Assembly (NCBI GenBank): GCA_027485145.1
Contig: JAIXRO010000103.1
Coordinates: forward strand, 1 to 37,243
DNA length: 37,243 nt
Source: Hyphomonadaceae bacterium
GTDB lineage: Bacteria; Pseudomonadota; Alphaproteobacteria; Caulobacterales; Hyphomonadaceae
Reading direction: 5' to 3'
A program made the translations under genes and the position numbers. The notes beneath the pieces were generated by a model, which had not been told where the DNA came from, searched no databases, and saw nothing but the letters and a program-made list of their open reading frames with translations. Of this stretch, positions 1-6,855 are shown piece after piece. Each line of letters begins with the position of its first letter. The first letter of the stretch is position 1.

Positions 1-50
1 ACGCCGTCTTCGCCCTTCACCGTATTGATGATTTCCGCTGCGTCACTCAT
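1..50 (-). CDS. 5' end of an unidentified gene (truncated by window edge)
   Basis: An ATG at 48-50 on the minus strand opens a reading frame that runs off the left edge. The first 16 residues read MSDAAEIINTVKGEDG. A GGAGAG ribosome binding site lies just upstream at about 55-60, which supports a real start. Too little is visible to name the product. The gene diverges from the short-chain dehydrogenase at 129, with about 78 bases between them for both promoters. Confidence 0.55.
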   Translation of the reverse strand, partial: MSDAAEIINTVKGEDG

Positions 51-128
51 TGCGCTCTCCTAGCGGCATTATAGTGCAGTGCGGTCATAGCCGATAAACC
101 GCTCAACATCAAAGGAAGGCAGCTGCCA

Positions 129-908
129 ATGGAACTCAACTCGAATGTGTCCGCCGTTATCACCGGAGGCGCGTCCGGCCTCGGTGCCGCAACGGCCCGC
201 AAATTGGCCAGCCACGGTGTCAAGGTCGCCCTGTTCGACCTCAACGCCGAGAAGGGCGAAGCCCTCGCCAAGGAACTCGGCGGCGTGTTCTGTAACGTGA
301 ACGTGACCGACGAAGCCTCGGTGGATGCCGGGTTTGCGAAGTCGCGCGCCGCCATCGGCCAGGAGCGGATCCTGATCAACTGCGCCGGCACCGGCAACGC
401 CATCAAGACCGCCAGCCGGAACAAGGAAACAGGACAACCCGAGCACTTCCCGCTCGACAAGTTCAACCTGATTATCCAGATCAACCTCGTCGGCACCTTC
501 CGCTGCATCGCGAAATCGGCCGCCGGCATGCTGACGCTCGACCCGATCGACGGCGAGCGCGGCGCAATCGTCAATACCGCTTCGGTTGCGGCCGAAGATG
601 GCCAGATCGGCCAGGCTGCCTATTCCGCCTCCAAGGGCGGCGTGGTCGGCATGACGCTGCCGATCGCCCGCGACCTTTCGCGGGACGGCATTCGCGTCAA
701 CACGATCCTGCCGGGCATCTTCAACACGCCGTTGCTGGCCGCCGCGCCGGAGCCTGTGAAAGCCGCTCTTGGCGCGCAGGTCCCCTTCCCGCCGCGCCTC
801 GGCCTGCCGGAAGAGTATGCCTCGCTGGCCGTCGAAATGTGCCGCAACGGCTATTTCAACGGTGAAGACGTCCGTCTCGACGGCGCAATCCGAATGGCGC
901 CGCGTTGA
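129..908 (+). CDS. SDR-family dehydrogenase, probable 3-hydroxyacyl-CoA dehydrogenase type 2
   Basis: Soluble 259-residue classical short-chain dehydrogenase. The NAD-binding motif TGGASGLG is at residues 12-19, NCAG at about 84-87, and the catalytic set is Ser152, Tyr165 and Lys169 (YSASK). The acidic residue ending strand 2 (LFDL) favours NAD over NADP. The general pattern, with an insertion after NCAG, resembles the HSD17B10-type 3-hydroxyacyl-CoA dehydrogenases, which oxidise 3-hydroxyacyl-CoA in beta-oxidation or branched-chain degradation. The family is certain; the substrate is inferred from overall resemblance. The ATG at 129 is preceded by AAGGAAGG at 112-119. It ends before a symmetric terminator shared with the convergent GFA gene. 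The nearby MaoC dehydratase fits an acyl-CoA theme. Confidence 0.85.
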   Translation: MELNSNVSAVITGGASGLGAATARKLASHGVKVALFDLNAEKGEALAKELGGVFCNVNVTDEASVDAGFAKSRAAIGQERILINCAGTGNAIKTASRNKETGQPEHFPLDKFNLIIQINLVGTFRCIAKSAAGMLTLDPIDGERGAIVNTASVAAEDGQIGQAAYSASKGGVVGMTLPIARDLSRDGIRVNTILPGIFNTPLLAAAPEPVKAALGAQVPFPPRLGLPEEYASLAVEMCRNGYFNGEDVRLDGAIRMAPR

Positions 909-943
909 TCGATTACTCGTGGGGTTCGCCCTATGGAGTCCAG

Positions 944-971
944 AAAGCCCGCTCTCCGGAGCGGGCTTTTT
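944..971. terminator. Bidirectional intrinsic terminator
   Basis: An 11-bp perfect stem (AAAGCCCGCTC with GAGCGGGCTTT) closes a 4-nt loop and is followed by T residues on the plus strand. The A-run at its left flank gives a T-run on the minus strand. It lies between the convergent SDR and GFA genes and can serve both. A nearly identical stem sequence recurs at 3958-3984. Confidence 0.85.
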
Positions 972-976
972 CGGTC

Positions 977-1459
977 TCAGGTGAGACTCGCCATCAACGC
1001 GTCCCAGCGCGCCATCGCCTCTTCGCCCCAGATCGCGAGGCGGTCCGGATAGAATTCCTCGAAGGCAGGTTTTCCGTCAGTCAGCGTCACCCACGGCACG
1101 GCGCTCGACCGGAAGATGTGCACATCCGGTGTGATCACGGCAGGCTCGTCGAGTGTTCCGACACGGATGAACGCGGCCGCCTCTCGGGCGGTTGGATAGT
1201 GGCTCCAGACCGCTACTTTGCAAACCGGGCAACGAGCAATCATCTGGCCCCGGCCACTGTTGCTGGGCGTCAGCACCACGTCCGGCTGCCCCTCCAGAAG
1301 TTCGACTTCCGCAGATTCGATCACGGCGTTGATCACGAAGGCCGAACCGGTTTCACGCTGGCACCAGGTGCAGTGGCAGCAATGCGTGATCATCGGCATC
1401 CGGTTCAGCCGGTAGCGGACGCTGCCGCATGCGCAGCCGCCTTCGAGTTTGCGGGTCAT
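977..1459 (-). CDS. GFA-family (CENP-V/glutathione-dependent formaldehyde-activating fold) protein
   Basis: About 160 residues. The start is set at the ATG at 1457-1459 because GGGGAGAG lies five bases upstream; a longer frame to 1510 has no such site. Cysteine motifs characteristic of the GFA zinc-binding fold are visible: GGCACGSVRY near the N-terminus, then HCCHCTWCQRETGSAF, then CPVCKVAVWSHY. These fit the usual two zinc sites of the family. Family members bind zinc and a few act on S-hydroxymethylglutathione, but most have no proven activity, so no reaction is assigned. It lies 60 bases downstream of the MaoC gene on the same strand and may be cotranscribed with it. Confidence 0.8.
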   Translation of the reverse strand: MTRKLEGGCACGSVRYRLNRMPMITHCCHCTWCQRETGSAFVINAVIESAEVELLEGQPDVVLTPSNSGRGQMIARCPVCKVAVWSHYPTAREAAAFIRVGTLDEPAVITPDVHIFRSSAVPWVTLTDGKPAFEEFYPDRLAIWGEEAMARWDALMASLT

Positions 1460-1519
1460 CGGTCTCTCCCCGGTCTGGCCGCATCGTACATGCCGGCCCA
1501 ACCAGGGCAAGCCGACGCG

Positions 1520-1987
1520 CTAGTCGATCGGCGCCGAAGGGTCGCGCACGCGCATCAGGCCGTTTGAGACCATTGTCATGACGACTTCGCCATTCTGGTT
1601 GGTGACCGTCTGGCGGGTCTTGGTGAGTCCCATGTCGGGGCGCGATTTCGAGCGGCGTTTGTCGATGAGTTCCATTTCGACCGACAGCTCATCGCCAGGA
1701 TAGACCGGCTTCACCCAGCGGAGTTCGTCAATACCCGGCGAGCCAAGACCGGCCGACGGCTCGGTGTCCTTCCATGTGTCCACCATCATGCGCATGACCA
1801 TGGCGCCGGTATGCCAGCCGGAGGCCGACAGGCGGCCAAAGAACGTGTTCTTCGCGGCCTCGTCATCGAGATGGAAGGGCTGGGGATCATACTTCGTGGC
1901 GAATTCGATGACCTCTTCGCGCGTCACCTTGTAGGTGCGCGAGGCGCGGGTGCGCGTGCCGATCACCATGTCTTCGAAGTATCGCAT
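1520..1987 (-). CDS. MaoC-family (R)-specific enoyl-CoA hydratase-like dehydratase
   Basis: 155 residues with a single hot-dog fold. The MaoC signature is clear: a YFEDMVIG opening, then EFATKYDPQPFHLDDEAA containing the catalytic Asp and His (D-P-x-x-x-H), then a GW-HT segment and a VKPVYPGD strand. Such proteins hydrate enoyl-CoA or are broad (R)-hydratases feeding beta-oxidation or polyhydroxyalkanoate metabolism. The substrate cannot be read from sequence. The ATG at 1985-1987 is chosen because MRYFED is the normal family N-terminus; the ribosome site (GGCAGGG) is only moderate. It diverges from the nitroreductase at 2124. Confidence 0.85.
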   Translation of the reverse strand: MRYFEDMVIGTRTRASRTYKVTREEVIEFATKYDPQPFHLDDEAAKNTFFGRLSASGWHTGAMVMRMMVDTWKDTEPSAGLGSPGIDELRWVKPVYPGDELSVEMELIDKRRSKSRPDMGLTKTRQTVTNQNGEVVMTMVSNGLMRVRDPSAPID

Positions 1988-2123
1988 GCCGCCCTGCCCT
2001 GAATGTCTGAAACCGGCCGGAAGTTGCCGCAACACATCGTCTTGGCAAGCCTGACGCGGCGGGAGGGGATGCGGCAGCCAATGTCGGCGCTAGAACAGCT
2101 CCAGACTTCGACAGGAGTGTGAT

Positions 2124-2801
2124 GTGGAATTCGATGACGTTGTGCGGGGCCGCCGCAGCATTCGGGGCTACCTGAAAAAGCCCGTGCCCAAGGCGCTGAT
2201 CCGGGAAATCCTCGAGATCGCCATGCGCGCGCCGACCTCGCTGAACACTCAGCCCTGGAACTTCTACATTGTCACCGGCGACGTGCTCGACCGCATCCGC
2301 GCCGGGAACGTGGAACGCAATCTTGCCGGTGTGCCGCATAGCCGGGAGTTCCGGCTAGGCCCCGAATATGCCGGCGAGCACCGCAAACGGCAGATCGAGA
2401 TTGCGATCCAGCTGTTCGAAGCGATGGGCATCGAGCGCGACAACAAGGAAAAGCGGATGGATTGGATCCTGCGCGGCTTCCGGCAGTTCGACGCGCCCGT
2501 CTCGATCGTGATCACCTATGACCGCTCGATCCATGGCAGCGATATCGCGCCATTCGATTGTGGCGGGGTGGTCAACTGCCTCGTCAACGCCGCCTGGAAC
2601 CGGGGGCTCGGCTGCGTGATCAACTCGCAAGGCATCATGCAAAGCCCGGTCGTGCGCGCCGAAGCCGGCATCCCGGACGACCAGGTGATCCAGACCTGCG
2701 TGGCGATGGGCTGGCCGGACGACAGTTTCCCAGCCAACGCCGTTGTCTCGAAGCGCAAGTCCGTGGACGAAGCGGCCGTATTCCGTGGATTTGAGGACTA
2801 G
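2124..2801 (+). CDS. Nitroreductase-family FMN flavoprotein
   Basis: 225 residues. The N-terminal RRSIRGYLKKPV and RAPTSLNTQPWNF segments are the FMN-phosphate and ring contacts typical of the NfsB/NfnB nitroreductase fold; GIPDDQVIQTCVAMGWPDD is the usual C-terminal FMN motif. These enzymes use NAD(P)H to reduce nitroaromatics, quinones or flavins; the true substrate is unknown. The start is a GTG at 2124 with AGGAG at 2113-2117. An ATG at 2122 is out of frame. Its TAG stop overlaps the stop of the convergent DUF4199 gene, the two sharing the palindrome CTAG at 2798-2801. Confidence 0.85.
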   Translation: MEFDDVVRGRRSIRGYLKKPVPKALIREILEIAMRAPTSLNTQPWNFYIVTGDVLDRIRAGNVERNLAGVPHSREFRLGPEYAGEHRKRQIEIAIQLFEAMGIERDNKEKRMDWILRGFRQFDAPVSIVITYDRSIHGSDIAPFDCGGVVNCLVNAAWNRGLGCVINSQGIMQSPVVRAEAGIPDDQVIQTCVAMGWPDDSFPANAVVSKRKSVDEAAVFRGFED

Positions 2802-3340
2802 GCCGCTCTGCGCGCCGGCATGAAGCGGCTGTTGCGGAGCATCAGCGCCGAGATCAGCGAGACGATGATGCCGACGGGCAGGATTTCCGTGAAGGTGATC
2901 GGCATGCGGAAGAGCGGGTTGGCGTACATCTTGGCGAATGCCTGCGCCTTGGCCAGTTCGGCCGCGATCTCGGCCTCCGACGCGCCGCGCGCCTTGGCCG
3001 CCTCGACGAGGTGTTCGGCATAGATCGCGCCAAAATCCATGCCGCTGATCGCAAGGCAGGCTTCCCAAGCGAGCACGTAGAGAAGGCCCGCGACGGCACT
3101 GATGCCGAGGCCCATCAGGAAGGCCGGCAGGAATTTGATGACGCCACCATTCACCACGTCGCGCTGACGCTTGATGGCGAGGAAGATGACGCTCATCGCG
3201 ACCAGCATCGTCGTGTAGCCGATGGCGACGCCGAGATTGCCGCTGGGCGCATTCTCGCCGAGGGTGATTGTCACGAGGATCATCGGGATGCCGACGATCA
3301 GGCCGGCGACAAGGCCGCTTGTCAGGATGCGTTGCAACAT
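2798..3340 (-). CDS. DUF4199-family integral membrane protein
   Basis: 180 residues, with about four hydrophobic helices: near residues 4-25, 35-55, 70-95 and a last one around 150-168. A charged helical segment (HLVEAAKARGASEAEIAAELAKAQAF) sits before the last helix, as in DUF4199 proteins. Family function is unknown. The start at 3338-3340 is preceded by AAAGGAG; an upstream in-frame start lacks a site. It follows the LuxR-type gene on the same strand with a 115-base gap holding an inverted repeat, so it may be that regulator's partner or target. Family assignment rests on general resemblance. Confidence 0.65.
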   Translation of the reverse strand: MLQRILTSGLVAGLIVGIPMILVTITLGENAPSGNLGVAIGYTTMLVAMSVIFLAIKRQRDVVNGGVIKFLPAFLMGLGISAVAGLLYVLAWEACLAISGMDFGAIYAEHLVEAAKARGASEAEIAAELAKAQAFAKMYANPLFRMPITFTEILPVGIIVSLISALMLRNSRFMPARRAA

Positions 3341-3406
3341 GGGGGACTCCTTTGCGGGCTGCCCGGCAAACTTTCCGTACACCGTCCCGCGCCACAATCG
3401 CCCGAA

Positions 3407-3431
3407 AGGGTGATTTTCACCAGATCACCCT
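3407..3431. promoter_or_regulatory. Perfect 8-bp inverted repeat, candidate operator
   Basis: AGGGTGAT (3407-3414), a 9-nt spacer, then ATCACCCT (3424-3431). It lies upstream of the DUF4199 start and downstream of the LuxR-type regulator stop. A TCACC half also repeats directly inside it. It could be an operator for the adjacent LuxR-type protein or a weak attenuating hairpin; no T-run follows, so a terminator is less likely. Confidence 0.3.
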
Positions 3432-3455
3432 GATTTCGGAAGAAAAACCGGCCCG

Positions 3456-3920
3456 TCAGGGCAGGAGGCCCAGTTCGCGCGCCCGGGCGAGCGCTGCCGT
3501 GCGGCGGCTGACCTCCAGCTTTTCCAGAACGCGGGCGACATGCGTCTTGATCGTGTTGGGCGAGACGTGAAGGCGGACCGCCATCTCCTTGTTCGACAGC
3601 CCGTCCGCGATCAGGGCGAGCACTTCCATCTCGCGGGCGCTGAGGCCGAGCGACCGCTGCGCGTTCGGGTTGCCGTCAAACTCGGGCGCGTCCCGGTGCC
3701 CCGCAAAGAGGCGCGAGCCGGCCCAGAGACCCAGAGCCAGAAAACCGGTCGCGATCAGGAAGATCTGAAACTCTCCGGGAAACGTGCGGGCGTAGCGCAG
3801 ATAGTCGAGCCAAGTCAGCGCAAATGCGCTGGCCGCGAGCAGGCCGCCGTAGAGCAGAAAGGGGCGCGCGGCCGCGAGCCATTGACCGAGACGTTTCGCG
3901 CCGAGCTTTGCTTTCGCCAT
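3456..3920 (-). CDS. Membrane-anchored LuxR-family transcriptional regulator
   Basis: 154 residues. Two hydrophobic helices come first (about 20-44 and 51-73), then a C-terminal LuxR/GerE helix-turn-helix (about 88-150) with LSAREMEVLALIADGLSNKE, MAVRLHVSPNTIKTHV and LEKLEVSRRTAAL. There is no receiver domain, so it is a membrane-bound one-component DNA-binding protein rather than a response regulator. The stop is followed on the minus strand by a short GCCC/GGGC stem and a T-run (a weak terminator), then the DUF4199 gene. Membrane HTH plus small membrane protein is a recurrent pair in alphaproteobacteria; the inducer is unknown. Confidence 0.8.
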   Translation of the reverse strand: MAKAKLGAKRLGQWLAAARPFLLYGGLLAASAFALTWLDYLRYARTFPGEFQIFLIATGFLALGLWAGSRLFAGHRDAPEFDGNPNAQRSLGLSAREMEVLALIADGLSNKEMAVRLHVSPNTIKTHVARVLEKLEVSRRTAALARARELGLLP

Positions 3921-3955
3921 GAGCCGCCCTTTCCCCGCGCAAGCCTAGACCAAAC

Positions 3956-3984
3956 AAAAAGCCCGCTCAATGAGAGCGGGCTTT
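3956..3984 (-). terminator. Intrinsic terminator of the exported vWA gene
   Basis: Stem AAAGCCCGCTC with GAGCGGGCTTT around a 5-nt loop. The A-run at 3956-3960 becomes a T-run on the minus strand. It sits 28 bases past the stop of the gene at 4012-4767 and insulates it from the LuxR gene. Confidence 0.8.
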
Positions 3985-4011
3985 CGCAGGTTCGAAGGGC
4001 GGTTGAGGGCG

Positions 4012-4767
4012 TTACTGGCCCTGACGCTGCTTCACGCCTTCTTCGTCCGCCTTGGCGCGGTCCTCCGGTGTGAACTCGACGGCCGGAGCGGCGCCCTTGC
4101 CGTAGGCACGAGCTTTCTGCGCGAGGTCGTTCATCGAGCCCGACATCTGACCTTCACCCACAGCCATCGTTTTCGAAGCCGACATGCCAACGGCTTCGGC
4201 GTCTCCGAAGCTGGCGAACTCGGCCCCCAGGAAAACGACTTCCCAACCGCGCGCACGGGCCCGGTCAAGCGCCGCCTTGGCGCCCTGGTTCGTCAGCTCG
4301 GTCGACGAGTTTTCCATCCCGTCCGTCATGATGACGATCACGGCCTTTTCCGGCGCATCGGCTTCCGCGCGGCTGACGATCCGGCCGATCGCGTCATAGA
4401 GCGGTGTCATGCCGCGCGGCGTGGCATCCGCGTCCGACACCTTGGTCCATTTCGCCGGGTCGACCTTGTCGCGCAGAACGTCAAACTGCAGGCCGTCCTG
4501 GTGGTCGAACACGGCGAGAGTAACAGCGGTCTTGATGTCGCCGCCCGCGATCTCGGCGCCGGGCGCATCCGCCGCGAAGCTGTCGGCGTAGGCGTTGACG
4601 GAGGTCAGTGCTTCTTCCCAGATGTCGGACATGGAGCCCGTCCGGTCGAGCAGGATGTAGGATTGAACCGTGTCGGATTTCGCCGGCTTCGGCAGAACTT
4701 TGGCATCTGCAGAGGCGCCGAGCGCAATGACGGCGGCAGCGGCAATTATGGAGTTCATGAATTTCAT
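4012..4767 (-). CDS. Exported von Willebrand factor A domain protein
   Basis: 251 residues. The start at 4765-4767 gives a clean Sec signal peptide (KFMNSIIAAAAVIALGASADA, cut near residue 22) with a GGGA site upstream; a longer frame to 4890 has none. A single vWA domain fills the rest. The metal-ion-dependent adhesion site is present as DRTGSMS at 41-47 (Thr instead of the usual first Ser), a TPRGMTPL threonine loop and the MTDG aspartate. The C-terminal tail is charged. It is likely periplasmic and binds an unknown partner through a divalent cation. It is closely similar over its length to the next gene, which lacks the signal peptide, so the two look like a duplication followed by relocalisation. 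No MoxR ATPase is adjacent. Confidence 0.85.
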   Translation of the reverse strand: MKFMNSIIAAAAVIALGASADAKVLPKPAKSDTVQSYILLDRTGSMSDIWEEALTSVNAYADSFAADAPGAEIAGGDIKTAVTLAVFDHQDGLQFDVLRDKVDPAKWTKVSDADATPRGMTPLYDAIGRIVSRAEADAPEKAVIVIMTDGMENSSTELTNQGAKAALDRARARGWEVVFLGAEFASFGDAEAVGMSASKTMAVGEGQMSGSMNDLAQKARAYGKGAAPAVEFTPEDRAKADEEGVKQRQGQ

Positions 4768-4852
4768 CTGGCGTCCCTTCCCTTGTGTCTGGTGGGGGAA
4801 AGCTGCGCCCGGATTGCGGCGCGTCTGCGGCGCGATTCCGCCTTCGCCAAGG

Positions 4853-4882
4853 AAAAGGGCCGCCTTTTGCGAGGCGACCCTT
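4853..4882 (-). terminator. Intrinsic terminator of the cytosolic vWA gene
   Basis: An 11-bp stem with one G-T wobble (4855-4865 with 4872-4882) and a 6-nt loop. On the minus strand it ends in TTTT. It lies about 57 bases past the stop at 4940, between the two vWA paralogues, so they are probably separate transcripts. Confidence 0.65.
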
Positions 4883-4939
4883 CCTGTCATCTGGCCGTTT
4901 GCTGAACAACCATTCAGACTTCGCTCGTCAGGGGACGGA

Positions 4940-5626
4940 TTAACCGCCTTTACGGTTCTTGACGTCGTCTTCGCCCGACGCCTTGCGGTCAGCTTCGTCG
5001 AAATCCACCGGAGCCGAAGCGGCCGAATAGTAGCGGCGCGTTTTCTTGGCGAGCAGGTTCATGGTGTCCTCGAACATGCCGGGGCTCATGGCCATGGCTT
5101 TCGAACGCAGCACGCCAACGGCGGCGGCGTCGCCGAACTTTGCAAAGTCGGCACCGAGGAAGACCACTTCCCAGCCCTTCGCACGGGCCCGGTCGAGGGC
5201 GGCCCGGGCGCCGTCCCTGGTCACTTCGCTGGATGAGTTTTCCTCGCCGTCAGTCATGATAACCACGATGGCGCGGGCAGGCTGATCCGACTCTGCAAGC
5301 GCCACGATCCGGGCAATGGCGTCGAACAGGGGAGTCATCCCGCGCGGGGTCGCGTCGGCATCGCTCACGTCTTTCCAGTCTGCCAGCGCCACCGCGCGGC
5401 GGAGCACATCGAACTGCAGCCCGGCCTGATGATCGAACACGGCGAGCGTGACCTTTTCGCCCGGCTCCGGCGCGGCGCCGTCTTCGGGCTTCGCCAGTGC
5501 ATGCACGTAAGCGTTCACCGATCCGAGCGCCTCAGCCCAGATACCGGACATCGAGCCCGTCCGGTCGAGGAGAATGTAGGCGTGGGCAGGACCTGTCTTG
5601 GCGCCATTGGCTTGTGTGTCGGTCAT
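4940..5626 (-). CDS. Cytosolic von Willebrand factor A domain protein, paralogue of the preceding one
   Basis: 228 residues with no signal peptide or membrane segment. The domain starts at AYILLDRTGSMSGIW (Asp21), followed by VTLAVFDHQAGLQFDVL, DADATPRGMTPLFDAI and VVIMTDGEENSS. All of these blocks match the exported paralogue nearly residue for residue. The MIDAS residues are conserved, so metal-dependent binding is likely. The N-terminal 14 residues and the C-terminal tail (rich in Asp/Lys) differ. The partner is unknown. Similar proteins are often annotated only as VWA domain protein. The two genes have their own terminators. Confidence 0.8.
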   Translation of the reverse strand: MTDTQANGAKTGPAHAYILLDRTGSMSGIWAEALGSVNAYVHALAKPEDGAAPEPGEKVTLAVFDHQAGLQFDVLRRAVALADWKDVSDADATPRGMTPLFDAIARIVALAESDQPARAIVVIMTDGEENSSSEVTRDGARAALDRARAKGWEVVFLGADFAKFGDAAAVGVLRSKAMAMSPGMFEDTMNLLAKKTRRYYSAASAPVDFDEADRKASGEDDVKNRKGG

Positions 5627-5669
5627 GGGAGTGCTCCGTCGATACGCCCCCGCGCCCCGGACAACCCAA

Positions 5670-5709
5670 ATGGGAAAGCGCCCACCCGGTTAAAGGGGGC
5701 GCTTCCCAT
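5670..5709 (-). terminator. Intrinsic terminator of the desaturase gene
   Basis: A long stem (ATGGGAA, a bulged A, GCGCCC paired with GGGCGCTTCCCAT) lies just past the desaturase stop. On the minus strand it is followed by a short T-run. It separates the desaturase from the vWA gene. Confidence 0.65.
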
Positions 5710-5745
5710 AATTCTGTGCTGCGACTGCGAAGGCGCAGACGGTCC

Positions 5746-6636
5746 TCAGGCGAATTGCGGCGCGATCTTCAGATTTTTCACCCAGCCGATCTTCTCGAGG
5801 AAGAGCAGAACCGTGCCGTTGTAATCGACGATGCGGTTCCAGACGCCTTTGCGCGGACGGTGCAGCGCGCTTTGCGGCTGGTCGTGATGGTGGTCATGAA
5901 ACGCTTCGCCGCCCGTGAGCAGCGCCATCATGTGATCAGCCCAGACGGGCGTTTTCAGGTGGCCCAGCACATTGATGCCGTAGACGGTGGCATGGAACTG
6001 GATGGCCCGGCCGATGATGACGCTGGCATGCAGCAGCGCGGTGAGCACCAATGAACCGCCGGCGGCCCAGACGATCAGGTAGATGATCGCCGGCACCACG
6101 AAATGGATCACGATGCTGAACTGGATGTAGAGTTCGTCCATCCAGACAATGATCGGATGTTTCTTGAGCCAAAGCGGCCAGGGACGTTCGACATCCTTCT
6201 GGTCGCGCCAGAGGATCCAACCCACCCAGGCCCAGCGCTTGGATTCGAACGGATTGTGCGGATCGCCCGGCTGATCCGCGAAACGGTGATGCTGTGAGTG
6301 ATAGTTTACCCAGTCGCGCACACGGCCTTGCATCGCGAAGAACAGGTTCAACATGGCGACGACCTGCGCAGGCGGGGCGAGCTCCCCGGCGCGGTGTTGC
6401 AGGATGCGGTGCAGCGGGCCGATGCCCATGTTGCACCAGAAGACCGAGAACGCGATGACCCCGAAGGCGAGCGGCACATACCACCAATGGAAGGTGAGCT
6501 GGCTGACGAAGATGCCGAGCAGGATCATCGTCACGAACAGGACGACGCCGAGGACCGGGTAGCCGAAAGCGGAAAAGAAGCTGGGAATATCGAAGGTTTT
6601 CCAGGTTTTCGGGATCGCGATGGAGCGCGGGGTCAT
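5746..6636 (-). CDS. Membrane fatty-acyl desaturase (delta-9 acyl-CoA type)
   Basis: 296 residues. The three histidine boxes of the membrane di-iron desaturases are intact: HRILQH at 76-81, HSQHH at 113-117 and HDHHH at 247-251. An extra conserved His lies in the HATVYGINVLGH segment. Hydrophobic pairs flank the boxes (about 25-70 and 170-205), matching the usual four-helix topology. These enzymes put a cis double bond into acyl chains using O2 and electrons from a ferredoxin or cytochrome b5-type donor, and adjust membrane fluidity; position specificity is inferred. The start at 6634-6636 has AGAGGA nine bases upstream. It diverges from the gene at 6856 across about 220 bases. Confidence 0.9.
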   Translation of the reverse strand: MTPRSIAIPKTWKTFDIPSFFSAFGYPVLGVVLFVTMILLGIFVSQLTFHWWYVPLAFGVIAFSVFWCNMGIGPLHRILQHRAGELAPPAQVVAMLNLFFAMQGRVRDWVNYHSQHHRFADQPGDPHNPFESKRWAWVGWILWRDQKDVERPWPLWLKKHPIIVWMDELYIQFSIVIHFVVPAIIYLIVWAAGGSLVLTALLHASVIIGRAIQFHATVYGINVLGHLKTPVWADHMMALLTGGEAFHDHHHDQPQSALHRPRKGVWNRIVDYNGTVLLFLEKIGWVKNLKIAPQFA

Positions 6637-6855
6637 TCAGCTAATCCTCTATGTTCCGCCAGATCAGCCGGCGGCTCTCCAGATGCGCGAAGTCTTTGCC
6701 CGCGCCTCTTAATACTTGATTAAGGCCTGTGGCGACGCAGTCCAAGTTGAAATTACTTTCGCAATGGGCCGCTGCTGCAAGCGTGATCGAACGGGTTGGG
6801 GTGGTGACGCAGGGCGGGCGAGAAGCTATGCCACTCACAGGAGGTGGGGCGAACG

